From contig CM068593.1 in assembly GCA_035048485.1 (NCBI GenBank), positions 5,155,151 to 5,219,150 on the forward strand: 64,000 bases of DNA, written 5' to 3'. The stretch comes from Pteria penguin. Lineage: Eukaryota > Mollusca > Bivalvia > Pterioida > Pteriidae. Both the position numbers and the translations under genes were made by a program. The notes beneath the pieces are model-generated. The model was not told the DNA's origin and searched no databases. It saw only the letters and a list, made by a program, of their open reading frames with translations. Numbering within the stretch: the first letter of the stretch is position 1; each line of letters opens with the position of its first letter. Positions 9,110 to 17,547 of this stretch are shown piece by piece.

Positions 9110-10498
9110 GAGCCCATAGGTAAGAGTTTTAATTTGGCGGACCAATTATTTTTCAACATCCCCACCAGTATCAAAACACTTTGCTAGCAATATTTAAGGG
9201 CCTCAATGCCACTTTTAAAGAAGTACTTTTCATGATCGTTAAGAAAGTCCTCCACTGCATAAATGAAGTGAGTTTAATATTTTCCCTTAACTGCCTCAAA
9301 AGTGATACATAGTATGGCTATTGATTGTCTGTCCCTTTTGGAGATAATCTACCATCTAGATACCATTAGCATCCCAGAAAACTGAAGCTATAGCCTTTCC
9401 AGCTGATGGATGTCTTTGCCTTCTTTTGTGGGGGTGAACCAAAGTTCCTCAATTGTTTAGACTGTTGTTTGGCCCCTGTGGTGAAATGATGGACCCACGT
9501 TTCATCCATAGTAAGAAATTTCTAAAGAAATTTAGCAGGATCTAAAAGGTTCAAGTTACCATGCAACAAAGTGTGTCTGGTGTGCTTCTGATTAACTGTC
9601 AGAAGTCTTGGTACCCAACAAGAGGAAATCAGGATCCTCTGTCAGAATGTTATCTTTCCTGGGAAATGCCATCTGTACTGGCTATATATGTAATTCGCCT
9701 CTCAAGTCATAACAATATCATGCAATTTATTGACCATTTCTGGAGTTGCAACAGTGACAGGCCTTCCAGGATGGGGCGTCATCCTCAAGGTTTTGCCTGC
9801 CAGGCTTAAATTCCACTACCCATCAATTTACTGTATAGTTGTTTAATTTCATGGAATAAAACTTTCCCGTTTTCAAGATCAGAACTTATTGGCGGGTATA
9901 AATTTTCGCATTTCACACTCGTCATGGCTTGTGTCTGCCATAGACAAACTTTCCGTGGACAGGGAAATGATTAAAAAAGCATTTGCTCTCGCTGGACTGT
10001 AAATAGCCTACGGTACCAATTAAACATAATTACCGCAAGTATTGTGTGAGATGGAATAATTGCGTGTTTACCAGTGTAATTTACATGTGTTCTACCACCG
10101 GGTAAAACATTTTGAAATATAATGTTAACTTTGTCTCTTTTTTTTCTTTCTTTTGTAAAATAAATATAATGCGTTTTGTAATAAACAGTTTTGATAATTA
10201 TGTATACTGTTTTACACCCTGTGCAGTGACGTAGTTTAGTTTTTCGTCAAACAGTTTTTTTCAGGGGGCGTTGGGGTATAAAATTTCACGGGGTATTTGA
10301 TTTCGCGGTATTTTCGTTAACTGCGAATATAGCGAAATTAAATTCCCCTCGAATAAAAACAACTATACAGTACTATAGCGTGGGAAAAAGCATCTTTCTA
10401 AAGTGTTGCTACCATTTCATTATGGATATCCTCAAGTTAGATGCTTAACCTTTTTTAAGTAAATATTGGATCAATACTTTTTTACTGATTTTGTCCAT
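9110..10498 (-). pseudogene. mariner transposase pseudogene, catalytic core deleted
   Basis: Reading the minus strand from 10498, recognisable mariner blocks appear in order: MDKISKKVLIQYLLKKG; EDIHNEMVATL then KDAFSHAI (MITE inserted just after); VVEFKPGRQNLEDD; PHPGRPVTVATPEMV; WVPRLLTVNQKHTR; FLTMDETWVHHFTTGAKQQ (first catalytic Asp in DETW, about 9500); FWDANGI; YYVSLLRQLRENIK; VEDFLNDHEKYFF (9257-9215). Several frameshifts and stops separate them. The HQDNAPAH-type block with the second Asp and the block with the third Asp are missing between about 9258 and 9290, so an internal deletion removed most of the catalytic triad. The plus-strand frame at 9561-9809 is only its antisense shadow. 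Confidence 0.9.
9831..10370. mobile_element. 540-bp MITE (Tc1/mariner type) nested in the mariner
   Basis: The inverted termini are CTGTATAGTTGTTT at the left and AAACAACTATACAG at the right. They are flanked by TA on both sides (9829-9830 and 10371-10372). The interior has the TTTCGCGGTATTTTCG and TCAGGGGGCG words typical of non-autonomous elements in marine invertebrates, and no ORF. Removing it with one TA rejoins the mariner reading frame exactly, giving SHAIVN then a stop then WVVEF, which proves that it inserted into the mariner. Confidence 0.88.
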
Positions 10499-10677
10499 TT
10501 TGCAAAAGTCACTTGTTTTGTTTATTTTGAGTGCTACCTCGTTTATATAAACTGACCAAATGACACCAGTCTTCGGGTACACAGCCTCAAATAGTCAGAG
10601 AATACTAGGGCAGTACAAGGAAATCCCTTCTAACCTCCTTCAGTACAAGACCTGCAATATATCAATCAGCCCTCGTA

Positions 10678-11074
10678 TAGGTTGAAGTAGAAAGGGAAAA
10701 TATATTTGGATAGTAGCTTTTTGCTGATATCCCCCTCCTGTCTTATCATTCCATCTTTCCTAAAGGCAAGGTTTACAATCATATTAAACGATACAAGAAG
10801 GATCACTCACAGAAAAAGAATTGAATGTTATAATGTGTTTCATGGTATGTTCTAAGTACGTTTTTATAATCAGAGTTTCTGTATAAGTTATGACTTGGAA
10901 ATCATTTAATGGTAACATATTATTTCACCCTCCATTGTAGCTCCAAAGTTGTAGTATAACTTGCCATATTGGGACCAGTTTACATCAATCTACTATGATC
11001 TGAAAGTAGATCATTATATATCTTAGTTAACTATAATTGCATAGTCAGGTTTATTTGCATATGATTTTTTGTAG
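10678..11074. other. intron with the 3' splice site of exon 11075
   Basis: I see no gene or repeat in this stretch. The acceptor is TGATTTTTTGTAG at 11062-11074. Confidence 0.5.
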
Positions 11075-11170
11075 GTGATCGAAGCTCTACGGGGTTACTA
11101 CAGTTTGAGAGCAAGGGAGATGCCTTGGAAGGTCTTGTATTGGTTAATCATTACTCACTGCCCAATCCCT
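11075..11170 (+). CDS. HNRNPL-like: hnRNP L-like, RRM4 third exon with RNP1
   Basis: This 96-nt exon starts with two bases completing a split codon and encodes DRSSTGLLQFESKGDA, then LEGLVLVNHYSLPNP, plus one base. It matches the RNP1/beta-3 strand and helix 2 of hnRNP L RRM4, where vertebrate members read RSSSGLLEWE...NHYQxxNP. STGLLQFE is the divergent RNP1 typical of this PTB/hnRNP L class. The acceptor is TTTTTTGTAG and the donor is CCCT|GTAAGT at 11171. The frame is continuous with 3959-4016 (phase 1) and with 16119-16177 (phase 1). Identification is firm at family level. Confidence 0.93.
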
Positions 11171-11224
11171 GTAAGTAATCACTATCATGCTTGGTTTTCA
11201 ATTCTTAATACATTTTTTACTATT

Positions 11225-11939
11225 TTATATGCCCACATAAAATGTGAGTGTATTATGTTATACTGTTTTTATCTGTCTGTCCACTTATCTTGTCTTTGCA
11301 ACTCCTTCTAAACCTCTGGGGATGTTGATGAAACTTTGTATAATGAAAGAACACCATATGAAGATGTGCATATTGTAAAGGGAATGCTGTCTAGAGATAT
11401 AACAGGAGTTATGGCCCATGGACTGAGATTTAAATTACTTAACTTTGCATCTCCACCTAAACCATCTGGAGGATTTTGATAAGACTTGGTATAAAGAAAG
11501 AACACCCTCTGTAGATTTGCATATTGGAAGGGGAATATTGTCCAAAAAGAAATTACAACTATTGGAGTTATGGCCCTTAGACTTGGAGTTTCTTAGATTT
11601 TCTATGCAAAATATCTTATTTTTGCAACTCCGCCTAACTTTCTGTGGCTGTTGATGAGACGTGGTACAAAGAAATAGTACTATATGAAGATGTGCACATT
11701 GGAAGGAGAATGCTGTCTCAAAAAAATTAACAGGAGTTATGATCCTTTCTATCCAAAATACCTTGTCTTCCTAACTACTCTAAAACCTTTTGGGGTGTTT
11801 CGATGAATCATGGTACAAAGAAAGAATACCATATGAAGATAAGCATATTTGAATGGGAATGTTCTACAAAAAAATTTACAGGCGTTATGACCCATGGACT
11901 TTGATCTTCTTTGCTAAACACTCTGTCTTTTAAACTAGC
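11225..11939. repeat. mollusc repeat with ~150-bp internal units (left part)
   Basis: Four diverged units carry in order CAACTCCxxCTAAACCTxTGG, TGATGAAACTTGGTAxAAAG, CCATATGAAGATGTGCATATT, GGAAxGGGAATxxTGTC and GGAGTTATGGCCCxTGGACT. They start near 11300, 11445, 11625 and 11765. The repeat is interrupted at about 11940 by a fold-back element and resumes at 12662-12745. The short frames at 11308-11654 are repeat translations. Confidence 0.75.
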
Positions 11940-12661
11940 CTGAGATTTTCTGCCCTTCTCCCACTTTCATATCGGCAGTTTGTGGGAGAGGATGAGAGAG
12001 TCTTTACTCATTAAAAGTTGGAATTTCAGCGATACCAGCCGGTATCGGGATGCACAAGCCTCTCGCAACAAATAAACGCTTGCCCAGCGAACAGCAACCT
12101 ATAATCCAATAAAATAACATTTAAATTACTTGATCATAGCAATATCTTTTCCAAATAAAATCCATAACTTCTACTGGCTGCTGTTTTATCTGAATACATG
12201 ACAGGATTCTCCATTTCGTCATTTGTATATAGAGTATGACAGCAGATCTCGCTGAACGCGACTTTGCACATTCGTGATGAGGTTTGATCGTGTTTTTCTT
12301 TACAAAAATGTGTCAGTTGCTGAAGTGTCACGAATGCAAAGGCGCGTTCTGCGAGATCTGACGTCATACTGTATACATAAATGGCGGAATGGAGTATTGT
12401 CTTGTTTGCAGATAAAACGGAAGCTAGAAGAAGTTATAGACCTTATTTGGAAAAGATATCGTTATGATCGAGTAAGTTAAATGTTCATTTCGATTATAGG
12501 TTGCAAGTCCACTGTGCAATTGCTTATTAGTCACCAGAGGCTTGTACATTCCGATACCAGATGGTATCACTAAAGTTCCAACTTTTGATAGAACAAAGTC
12601 TCTCTGACTCTCTCCCACAAACCGTCGATATCAAAAGTAGAAGAAGGGCAGAGAATTTCGG
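11940..12661. mobile_element. fold-back element, ~340-bp inverted arms
   Basis: The whole segment is an imperfect palindrome centred near 12300. The left arm reads TTTCTGCCCTTCTCCCACTTT, TTTGTGGGAGAG, AAAAGTTGGAAxTT, ATACCAxxxGGTATCGG, GCAACCTATAATC, ATATCTTTTCCAAATAA and GTTTTATCTG. The right arm carries the reverse complement of these in mirrored order, out to AGAAGGGCAGAGAA near 12655. Arm identity looks to be about 80% with small indels. The middle (12270-12310) is nearly unspaced, so the transcript could fold into one long hairpin. It sits inside the repeat at 11225-12745 and is therefore younger than that repeat. The short ORFs inside are arm shadows of each other. No transposase was seen. 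Confidence 0.85.
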
Positions 12662-12745
12662 ATTAATCCTAAACCCTGTGGTGGATTTTGATGAAACTTG
12701 TTACAAAGAAAGATCGCATTATGAAGATGTGCATATTGAACAGGT
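12662..12745. repeat. mollusc repeat, right part after the fold-back insertion
   Basis: CCTAAACCCTGTGGTGG, TTTTGATGAAACTTGTTACAAAG and TATGAAGATGTGCATATTGAA match the unit of 11225-11939. They continue the unit where it was broken. Confidence 0.75.
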
Positions 12746-12922
12746 ATTTTCACATTTCAGTATTCAATACAATTGTAGTCAGTGTATTTATGAAAGGAGG
12801 TGGGGGGAAATGATGGATGAGCGAAGATCAATTAACATACAAACAGTTGTTGAAGAAAACTGAACTATTTTACTAGTATCAGAGGTAATTTATATTTACC
12901 ACAGTTAGATTAGATATTTACT

Positions 12923-12936
12923 TCTAGTTTGTATGA
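12923..12936. repeat. SINE target-site duplication, left copy
   Basis: TCTAGTTTGTATGA is identical to the copy at 13210-13223. Confidence 0.9.
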
Positions 12937-13209
12937 TAAGCTGGTATAGTCCAGTGGATGAGGTGCTGGGCTTGTGACCGAGAGGTCCCGGGTTTGACTC
13001 CCACCATGGTTACACTGGTGTCCTGTCTTTCAGATGAGATAGTAAAATCTGAGGTCCCATGTCATGGTAGGTGTGGGCATGTAAAAGATCCCTCACTACC
13101 TAGGATAGGTCCGTTGCAAAGGTCTAAATTTGTATGGAATGCATCAGGCAGATGCCGTCACCATATACGTAAAATAATTATGTAGTGATGTAAAACAATA
13201 TTCAGTCAA
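12937..13209 (+). mobile_element. full-length tRNA-derived SINE with 14-bp target duplication
   Basis: The tRNA-like head carries a pol III A box (TGGTATAGTCCAGTGG, 12942-12957) and B box (GGTTTGACTCC, 12991-13001). The body carries AAAGATCCCTCACTACC, GGTCCGTTGCAAAGGTC and AGATGCCGTCACCATATACG. The tail is GATGTAAAACAATATTCAGTCAA. It is flanked by the perfect direct repeat TCTAGTTTGTATGA (12923-12936 and 13210-13223), the mark of LINE-mediated insertion. The tail is not poly(A) and ends in a short A/T-C repeat like other mollusc SINEs. The 75-codon frame at 12958 is non-coding. Confidence 0.92.
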
Positions 13210-13223
13210 TCTAGTTTGTATGA
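13210..13223. repeat. SINE target-site duplication, right copy
   Basis: TCTAGTTTGTATGA is identical to the copy at 12923-12936. Confidence 0.9.
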
Positions 13224-13620
13224 AATCTAGGGTCATAAAGTGTGGGCATATTATGTGCCATTGAACAGTGCCCTAATTTTATACTGAGTAGTTTTTTGCT
13301 CCATGTTAGCCTTGATACACCCCACCAATAAGTGTTTGCTCATCACATCATTCTGTCCCATACTGGATTCTGCATAACCAAAGAACGGAAATTATCTATA
13401 ATTTGATAACGAAAGCAGTCGAAAATGACAAGAATTTTTTTTTTACCAAGCGGCAGATAAAATTCCTCAATTTTACTCGACACATACAGCCATAGAAATT
13501 TTCAACTGAATCATTGTTTCCTCGTTTGACCAGTGGTTTTCGGAATGAGCTATGTGGAATTCGGAGGGGGAATTGGAATTTGGGGTGGCACTTATCAGTC
13601 TTCCTGCCAGAACTCCAAGT
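13224..13620. other. intron, nothing firmly recognised
   Basis: The stretch has a T-run at 13436-13443 and no repeat or exon that I can support. Minus-strand frames (13396-13775) run through the neighbouring SINE and are not genes. Confidence 0.4.
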
Positions 13621-13632
13621 CCATTGACCCAG

Positions 13633-13771
13633 TGGCTTGTGGCGACAACGATTCGAGTTCGATTCCCGGGTTGCACCACCATGTTTAAGAGGTTGGTAAC
13701 CTCCTGCTTCCATGTCGCGATATAACTGAAATATTGTTGAAAGTGACGTAAAACACCAATCAACCAACCAA
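13633..13771 (+). mobile_element. second SINE family copy, 5'-truncated, with 12-bp target duplication
   Basis: It begins inside a tRNA-like head, with a B box GTTCGATTCCC at 13657-13667 and no A box. It continues TTGCACCACCATGTTTAAG, ATGTCGCGATATAACTG and GTGACGTAAAACACCAATC, and ends in CAACCAACCAAC. The flanks are the perfect repeat CCATTGACCCAG (13621-13632 and 13772-13783). The body differs from the 12937 SINE but the tail is of the same kind, so the two families may share a LINE partner. Confidence 0.85.
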
Positions 13772-13783
13772 CCATTGACCCAG

Positions 13784-14569
13784 CGAAAGTACTTTCAAAT
13801 AATAAATGGATATGTAAACGAAATCATGGATTTTAAAATTGTACTTACCGTAATTTGAGTTTGTCGTGGATTTCTATTCGTTTTTGCCCCCTAGACGTCC
13901 ATGGTCCATTGAGAAACTGGGATGATATTAATATCAGTTTGGTCCCCATTGTTTTGGAGTACAAATTTTACCGGTAATTGATTTTCGCATGTTCAAATTA
14001 CTCGCAAAAATTAGAATCTCACGAAAATTTCTGATTATATGGTATAAATCATACAGTCATCATATACAACATTAATTTGGTATAAAATAGACGACTCCGT
14101 CCGTACTTACAGGTTTAAGGCTAAAATCGGGGAGGTATTGGGTTAAAAACGGATACAACTCTAGTATCATTCCAGTAGTGGATCCAGGTCTCCAGGATTT
14201 CCAAAAAGAGGGAGGGGGCACAAAGTCATGTGTATTAGCCAAACTACTCAGCCATTTTTGGTGCCAAATCTGGATTTTTACTTGCAAGTATGTGGCGAAA
14301 ATCTGCCTCTGCATTCACATGATTTATTTTTAAACAATATTCAGTAAGACAGACTAAATAAAATTAGTCATTTCTGCAAATGATTTGAATGTGTTGAATA
14401 TATATATGATATTTGATAAATTCTTGGGTAAAATCAGCCCTAGCGTCCTCGTGATATATGGTATCAAGTTTATCCAATAAATTGCACTTTAGCAGTATTT
14501 TGCACTTCTCATGGGAGCCACAATGATTTTATATTTGGTATAATGCATCCACATGAAATGTAGCATCAT
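13784..14569. other. intron with a possible MITE remnant, otherwise blank
   Basis: TTACCGTAATTTGAG (13847) and CTCGCAAAAATTAGAATCTC, CGAAAATTTCTGATTATAT (13992-14040) resemble CGCAAAAATT/CGAAAATTTC MITE interiors seen in mollusc genomes, but I could not pair the termini. The rest, including the minus-strand frame 14072-14314, shows nothing recognisable. Confidence 0.35.
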
Positions 14570-14615
14570 GTTTGTTCTAGGATACTGCAGCATCAATATA
14601 TTAACCTTGCTCTTG

Positions 14616-15447
14616 CAGGGATCACCCTGGAAATGGAAGGCCATTGGCCGGGGGTATGGGGGCCGCTTAGGCCTCCATTTGGGTCCAGGGGCAATGCCCT
14701 GGTGGGGACTCTAGGGGGCAAAGCCCCCCAGGAATAAATGAGGTTTTACTACTAAAAATGCATGAAACTGAGCCTTCCACAGCTCTTCATTTTTAATTTT
14801 TGGAGCATACAAAACTTGCAAAATTTTCAGTCATTGCATTTACCAGTCCTAATTTCTTACATAACTTGCAGGACATCGTTTTTGTTAGGGAGTCATACTC
14901 AAGCCAGTTATAAAGGGTAAGCCACTTTGGCTGGAAGTTTCTGGCGTTATCATCGCCCCCTGTATTCACTGTTTTGCCACTAGTATCGTCCCCAGCGTCC
15001 GTACTCATGTCATTACAGAAACTGAAAGCGGACAATGTTTGTTGACATTTACCAATGACGAATTTCAGCTTTTTGGCGTTCGACATGTTGTCCTTTCAAA
15101 ATGTTGTCAAGGTCAAAATGCTTACATACATTCCACGCATAGAGCGCCTGTATTAAAACGCTTGAGTGACACGGAGGATTGATGTATTCGGAAGTCTTGG
15201 TATTTAACGTTACATCGTTGGAAAAATTCAACTAAGATGACTTCCGAAAGACGTTTAAAAATAACTTGAAATTTATGTGTATAAAAATAGCAACGAGCTG
15301 ACAAGATCGGTTTGGCGCACGCAGTGGGTAAAACAAGCACCATTTTCATAACAAGAACGCCCAAATGGCCCCCATGTACAATTTTAATGTGCCATTTCAG
15401 TAAAATGTGCGCAAATCGCGCAATGGCATGGCGCAGAGTGATCCCTG
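14616..15447 (-). mobile_element. hAT element relic inserted in the minisatellite
   Basis: The termini are CAGGGATCAC at the left and GTGATCCCTG at the right, a perfect 10-bp inverted repeat with the CAGGG start usual for hAT. The flanks TGCTCTTG (14608-14615) and TGCCCTTG (15446-15453) would be an 8-bp target duplication with one mismatch. They overlap the last two bases of the right terminus, so the exact right edge is 15445 or 15447. The left end carries GC-rich words (GGGTCCAGGGGCAATGCCC, GGGGGCAAAGCCCCCC) that can form hairpins. It encodes one partial protein on the minus strand. Confidence 0.82.
14793..15086 (-). pseudogene. hAT/ZNF862-type N-terminal zinc-finger fragment
   Basis: This 97-residue minus-strand frame starts MSNAKKLKFVIGKCQQT. 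Around residues 50-77 it carries RNFQPKWLTLYNWLEYD followed by MSCKLCKK. That is the FxPxWLxxxxWLxYD...MxCxxCxK pattern of the TTF-type zinc finger at the N-terminus of ZNF862-like proteins, which derive from hAT transposases. It stops soon after, with no dimerisation or catalytic domain, so it is a remnant of a longer ORF. The start is uncertain because the sequence upstream on that strand is open only in other frames. Confidence 0.6.
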
Positions 15448-16118
15448 CCCTTGGAACAGAATCATAGGATGGTCTTACATCAATATATTAACCTTGCCTC
15501 TGAAACAAGTTTGTTCGTAGGTTGGCCTAGCATCAACATATTAACCTTGCCTCTGGAACAAGTTTGTTCATAGGTTGGCCTTGCATCAATATTTTAACCT
15601 TGCCCCTGGAATAGGTTTGTTCATAGGATGGTCTTGCATCAATATATTAACCTTGCCCCTGGAACAGATTCATAGGACGGCTTTGCATCAATATTTTAAC
15701 CTTGCCCCTGGAACAGGTTCATAGGAAGGCCTTGCATCATTATATTAACCTTGTCCCGGGAACAGGTTTGTTCATAGGACTGCCTTGCATCAATATACAT
15801 GTATTAACCTTGCCCCTGGAACAGATTCATAGGACGGCCTTATATCAACATATTAACCTTGCCCCTAGAACAAGTTCGTAGGATGGCCTTGCATCAATAT
15901 ATTGCCCCTTAACATAGTTTTAAAATGGTGATGAAGGAACTGATTTTGAAATATTTGTGAATTTTATGTATTAGATTACAAGAAGAGGGTTTGAATCTTT
16001 GCCTTGCTCTCTCGCAAACAGATTGTGTATTGAAAAAAAGATATTTTGAAAGAAAAATATTAAGTTTATCCTATTGTATTATTTCTTCCTTCAACTGTTT
16101 TTTGATTTCTCATTTCAG

Positions 16119-16177
16119 CAGGGAAAAATCCTTACATTTTCAAGCTGTGTTTCTCAGGAACAACAATAGGAGAGTGA
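16119..16177 (+). CDS. HNRNPL-like: hnRNP L-like, final coding exon with stop
   Basis: After the acceptor TTTCTCATTTCAG, two bases complete a Ser codon. The exon then encodes GKNPYIFKLCFSGTTIGE and TGA at 16175-16177. PYIFKLCFS matches the last beta strand of hnRNP L RRM4 (PYTxKLCFS in vertebrates), and the protein ends a few residues later, as in the family. Joined to 11075-11170 it reads SLPNPSGKNPYIFKLCF. The exon continues as 3' UTR. It settles the reading of the four exons as one gene. Confidence 0.93.
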
Positions 16178-17300
16178 ATGTGGAAAAATAGGACAAATTC
16201 GTTATTGTCTTGAGCAGAGACTGCTAGAGATAAAGATTGGTACTATTGATAAAGAATGTAATATTGACAGTAACAAGAAATGGAAGACTGGGCAAGAAGG
16301 ATATGTTTTCTATAGATAGCATTTATTTGAGTTGAACTAAGGATACCTTATGTTGTAATCAGCTGTAATGTTGTTTATATCATGTATATTAGTCTGTTTA
16401 GTGTTGTACAGATTGTTTTAGTATAAATGAAAAATGTAGTTTGTTGATTTATCTTATAACATATAATATATTCTGAACATCTGGAATAATAGGCAACGTT
16501 AAAGCCAGTTATAGAATAACTGAAAACCATAAAATTCGTCTCTAAAGATTGAAATTATGTAGAATGTGATATCACTTAAATGTTGATAGAATTTGGTTGC
16601 AAAATATCTTTTACAAAAGAATGCAAGTTTTAGCTCTAGTGACTCACATCAAGAAAAGTTTATGAAATGGTGCATTTTTTGTTGGTTCTTTTTGTCCTCC
16701 GCTTTTCATGAAAGCAAGGGGAATTAAATCTCATTTGTCTGTCCGTTTGTCTGTCACAGAAACTATAACTTTGGTCATAACTTTTTCACAGTAAGAAGTA
16801 GAGCCTTCATATTTGGCATGTGTGTTCCCAATGGCAATACCTTTCCGTTGGTACCAAAATTTTTATCATGTGACCTTGACCATGACCTTTGACTTACTTC
16901 AATGTAACTTTGTAATCATAACACGTAGGGCCTTCATATTTGGCATGTTTGTCGTTCATTGTAATACCTTTTCGTTAAGTACTAGAAATTTTTATCATGT
17001 GACCTTGATCTTGACCTTTTACCGACTTCAATGTAACTTTTTTACCCGAAGAAGTAGGGCCTTCATATTTGGCATGTGTGTATGTAGACATGCACAACCA
17101 TGATATGTCACAGATCACTGAAGTCTTACTGATAAAACCCAGAAGGCAGGGTACCACAATTCTCTGAATTCGCTTGTTACCTTTGTTATAGCATAAATCA
17201 CTCTTGTAGTCTTTTACTTCGATCAAGTCCAGACATATGACATTTGTTTTGACTCTTACCTCTGTCAAGCCCTGGTTCATTTCTTTGGTTGCACAATAAA
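16178..17300 (+). other. 3' UTR and downstream region with candidate poly(A) signals
   Basis: The 3' UTR begins after the TGA. Candidate cleavage signals are ATTAAA at 16723-16728 and AATAAA at 17295-17300. No earlier canonical AATAAA was seen. If the first is used, the UTR is about 570 nt. If the second, it contains the dispersed repeat at 16690-17100. The end cannot be fixed without transcript data. Confidence 0.5.
16690..17100. repeat. TGACCTTGACC-type mollusc repeat, ~128-bp units
   Basis: CCTTCATATTTGGCATGT recurs at 16804, 16931 and 17060, spacing 127-129 bp. It is followed in the first two units by TTTTTATCATGTGACCTTGA and GACTTxAATGTAAC. The left end TGTCTGTCCGTTTGTCTGTC is a common start for such mollusc repeats. 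The plus-strand 96-codon frame here is a repeat translation. Confidence 0.75.
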
Positions 17301-17547
17301 CAGTTTAATTCACCACAAAATGGATGCTACCACCAAATAGGTGAAATGACCATTGTATGATGTTAAACAGAATCAGTCCTTTTGATTGAAGTACAGAGTA
17401 CCGTATACAGAAATCCGGATTTTCACAATACATGTAGATGTCATTTCAGTTTTCAAGAATGTTTTTGTAAACCATCTTTTTCTTACTGAAAGCCGAAATG
17501 TACCTACATTAACTGCCAATTGAATCATAGAATTATGAAACCATTAC
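17101..17547. other. boundary region before the satellite
   Basis: The region holds the AATAAA at 17295 and a TGTATGATGTTAAACAGAATC stretch (about 17353-17373) that recalls a SINE tail without a recognisable body. Nothing else was seen. Confidence 0.4.

Larger units (their letters stand above)
9088..10675 (-). mobile_element. decayed mariner transposon with TA target sites
   Basis: The terminal inverted repeats are CAAGGGCTGATTAATATG at the left (9088) and, on the other strand, CGAGGGCTGATTGATATAT at the right (ending 10675). Both are flanked by TA (9086-9087 and 10676-10677), as expected for Tc1/mariner insertion. The body encodes a broken mariner transposase on the minus strand and is split by a 540-bp MITE at 9831-10370. 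Without the MITE the element is about 1.05 kb, shorter than the usual ~1.3 kb because the catalytic core carries a deletion. It is inactive. Confidence 0.88.
14570..15907. repeat. ~50-bp minisatellite split by a hAT element
   Basis: The unit is close to TTCATAGGATGGCCTTGCAT, CAATATATTAACC, TTGCCCCTGGAACAGGT, with or without TTTG. One unit lies left of the hAT insertion (14570-14615). About nine more lie right of it (15448-15907), varying mainly by presence of TTTGTT. Confidence 0.88.

Noticed and set aside
9561..9809. 82-residue plus-strand ORF
   Set aside because: It is antisense to the mariner transposase relic, and the mariner blocks are clearly on the minus strand.
12134..12480. Pair of short ORFs on opposite strands with related sequences
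   Set aside because: They are the two arms of the fold-back palindrome read on opposite strands. No transposase motif is present.
12942..13001. Functional tRNA gene
   Set aside because: A and B boxes are present, but no cloverleaf acceptor stem is evident, and the sequence continues into a SINE body flanked by target duplications.
13396..13775. 123- and 100-residue minus-strand ORFs
   Set aside because: They run through the SINE at 13633-13771 and its flanks, in two overlapping frames, with no domain.
15991..16191. Frame reading LNLCLALSQ, resembling the KLCFS end of hnRNP L RRM4
   Set aside because: The phase does not fit the donor at 11170. The exon at 16119 gives PYIFKLCFS in the correct phase with a better acceptor and a family-like stop.
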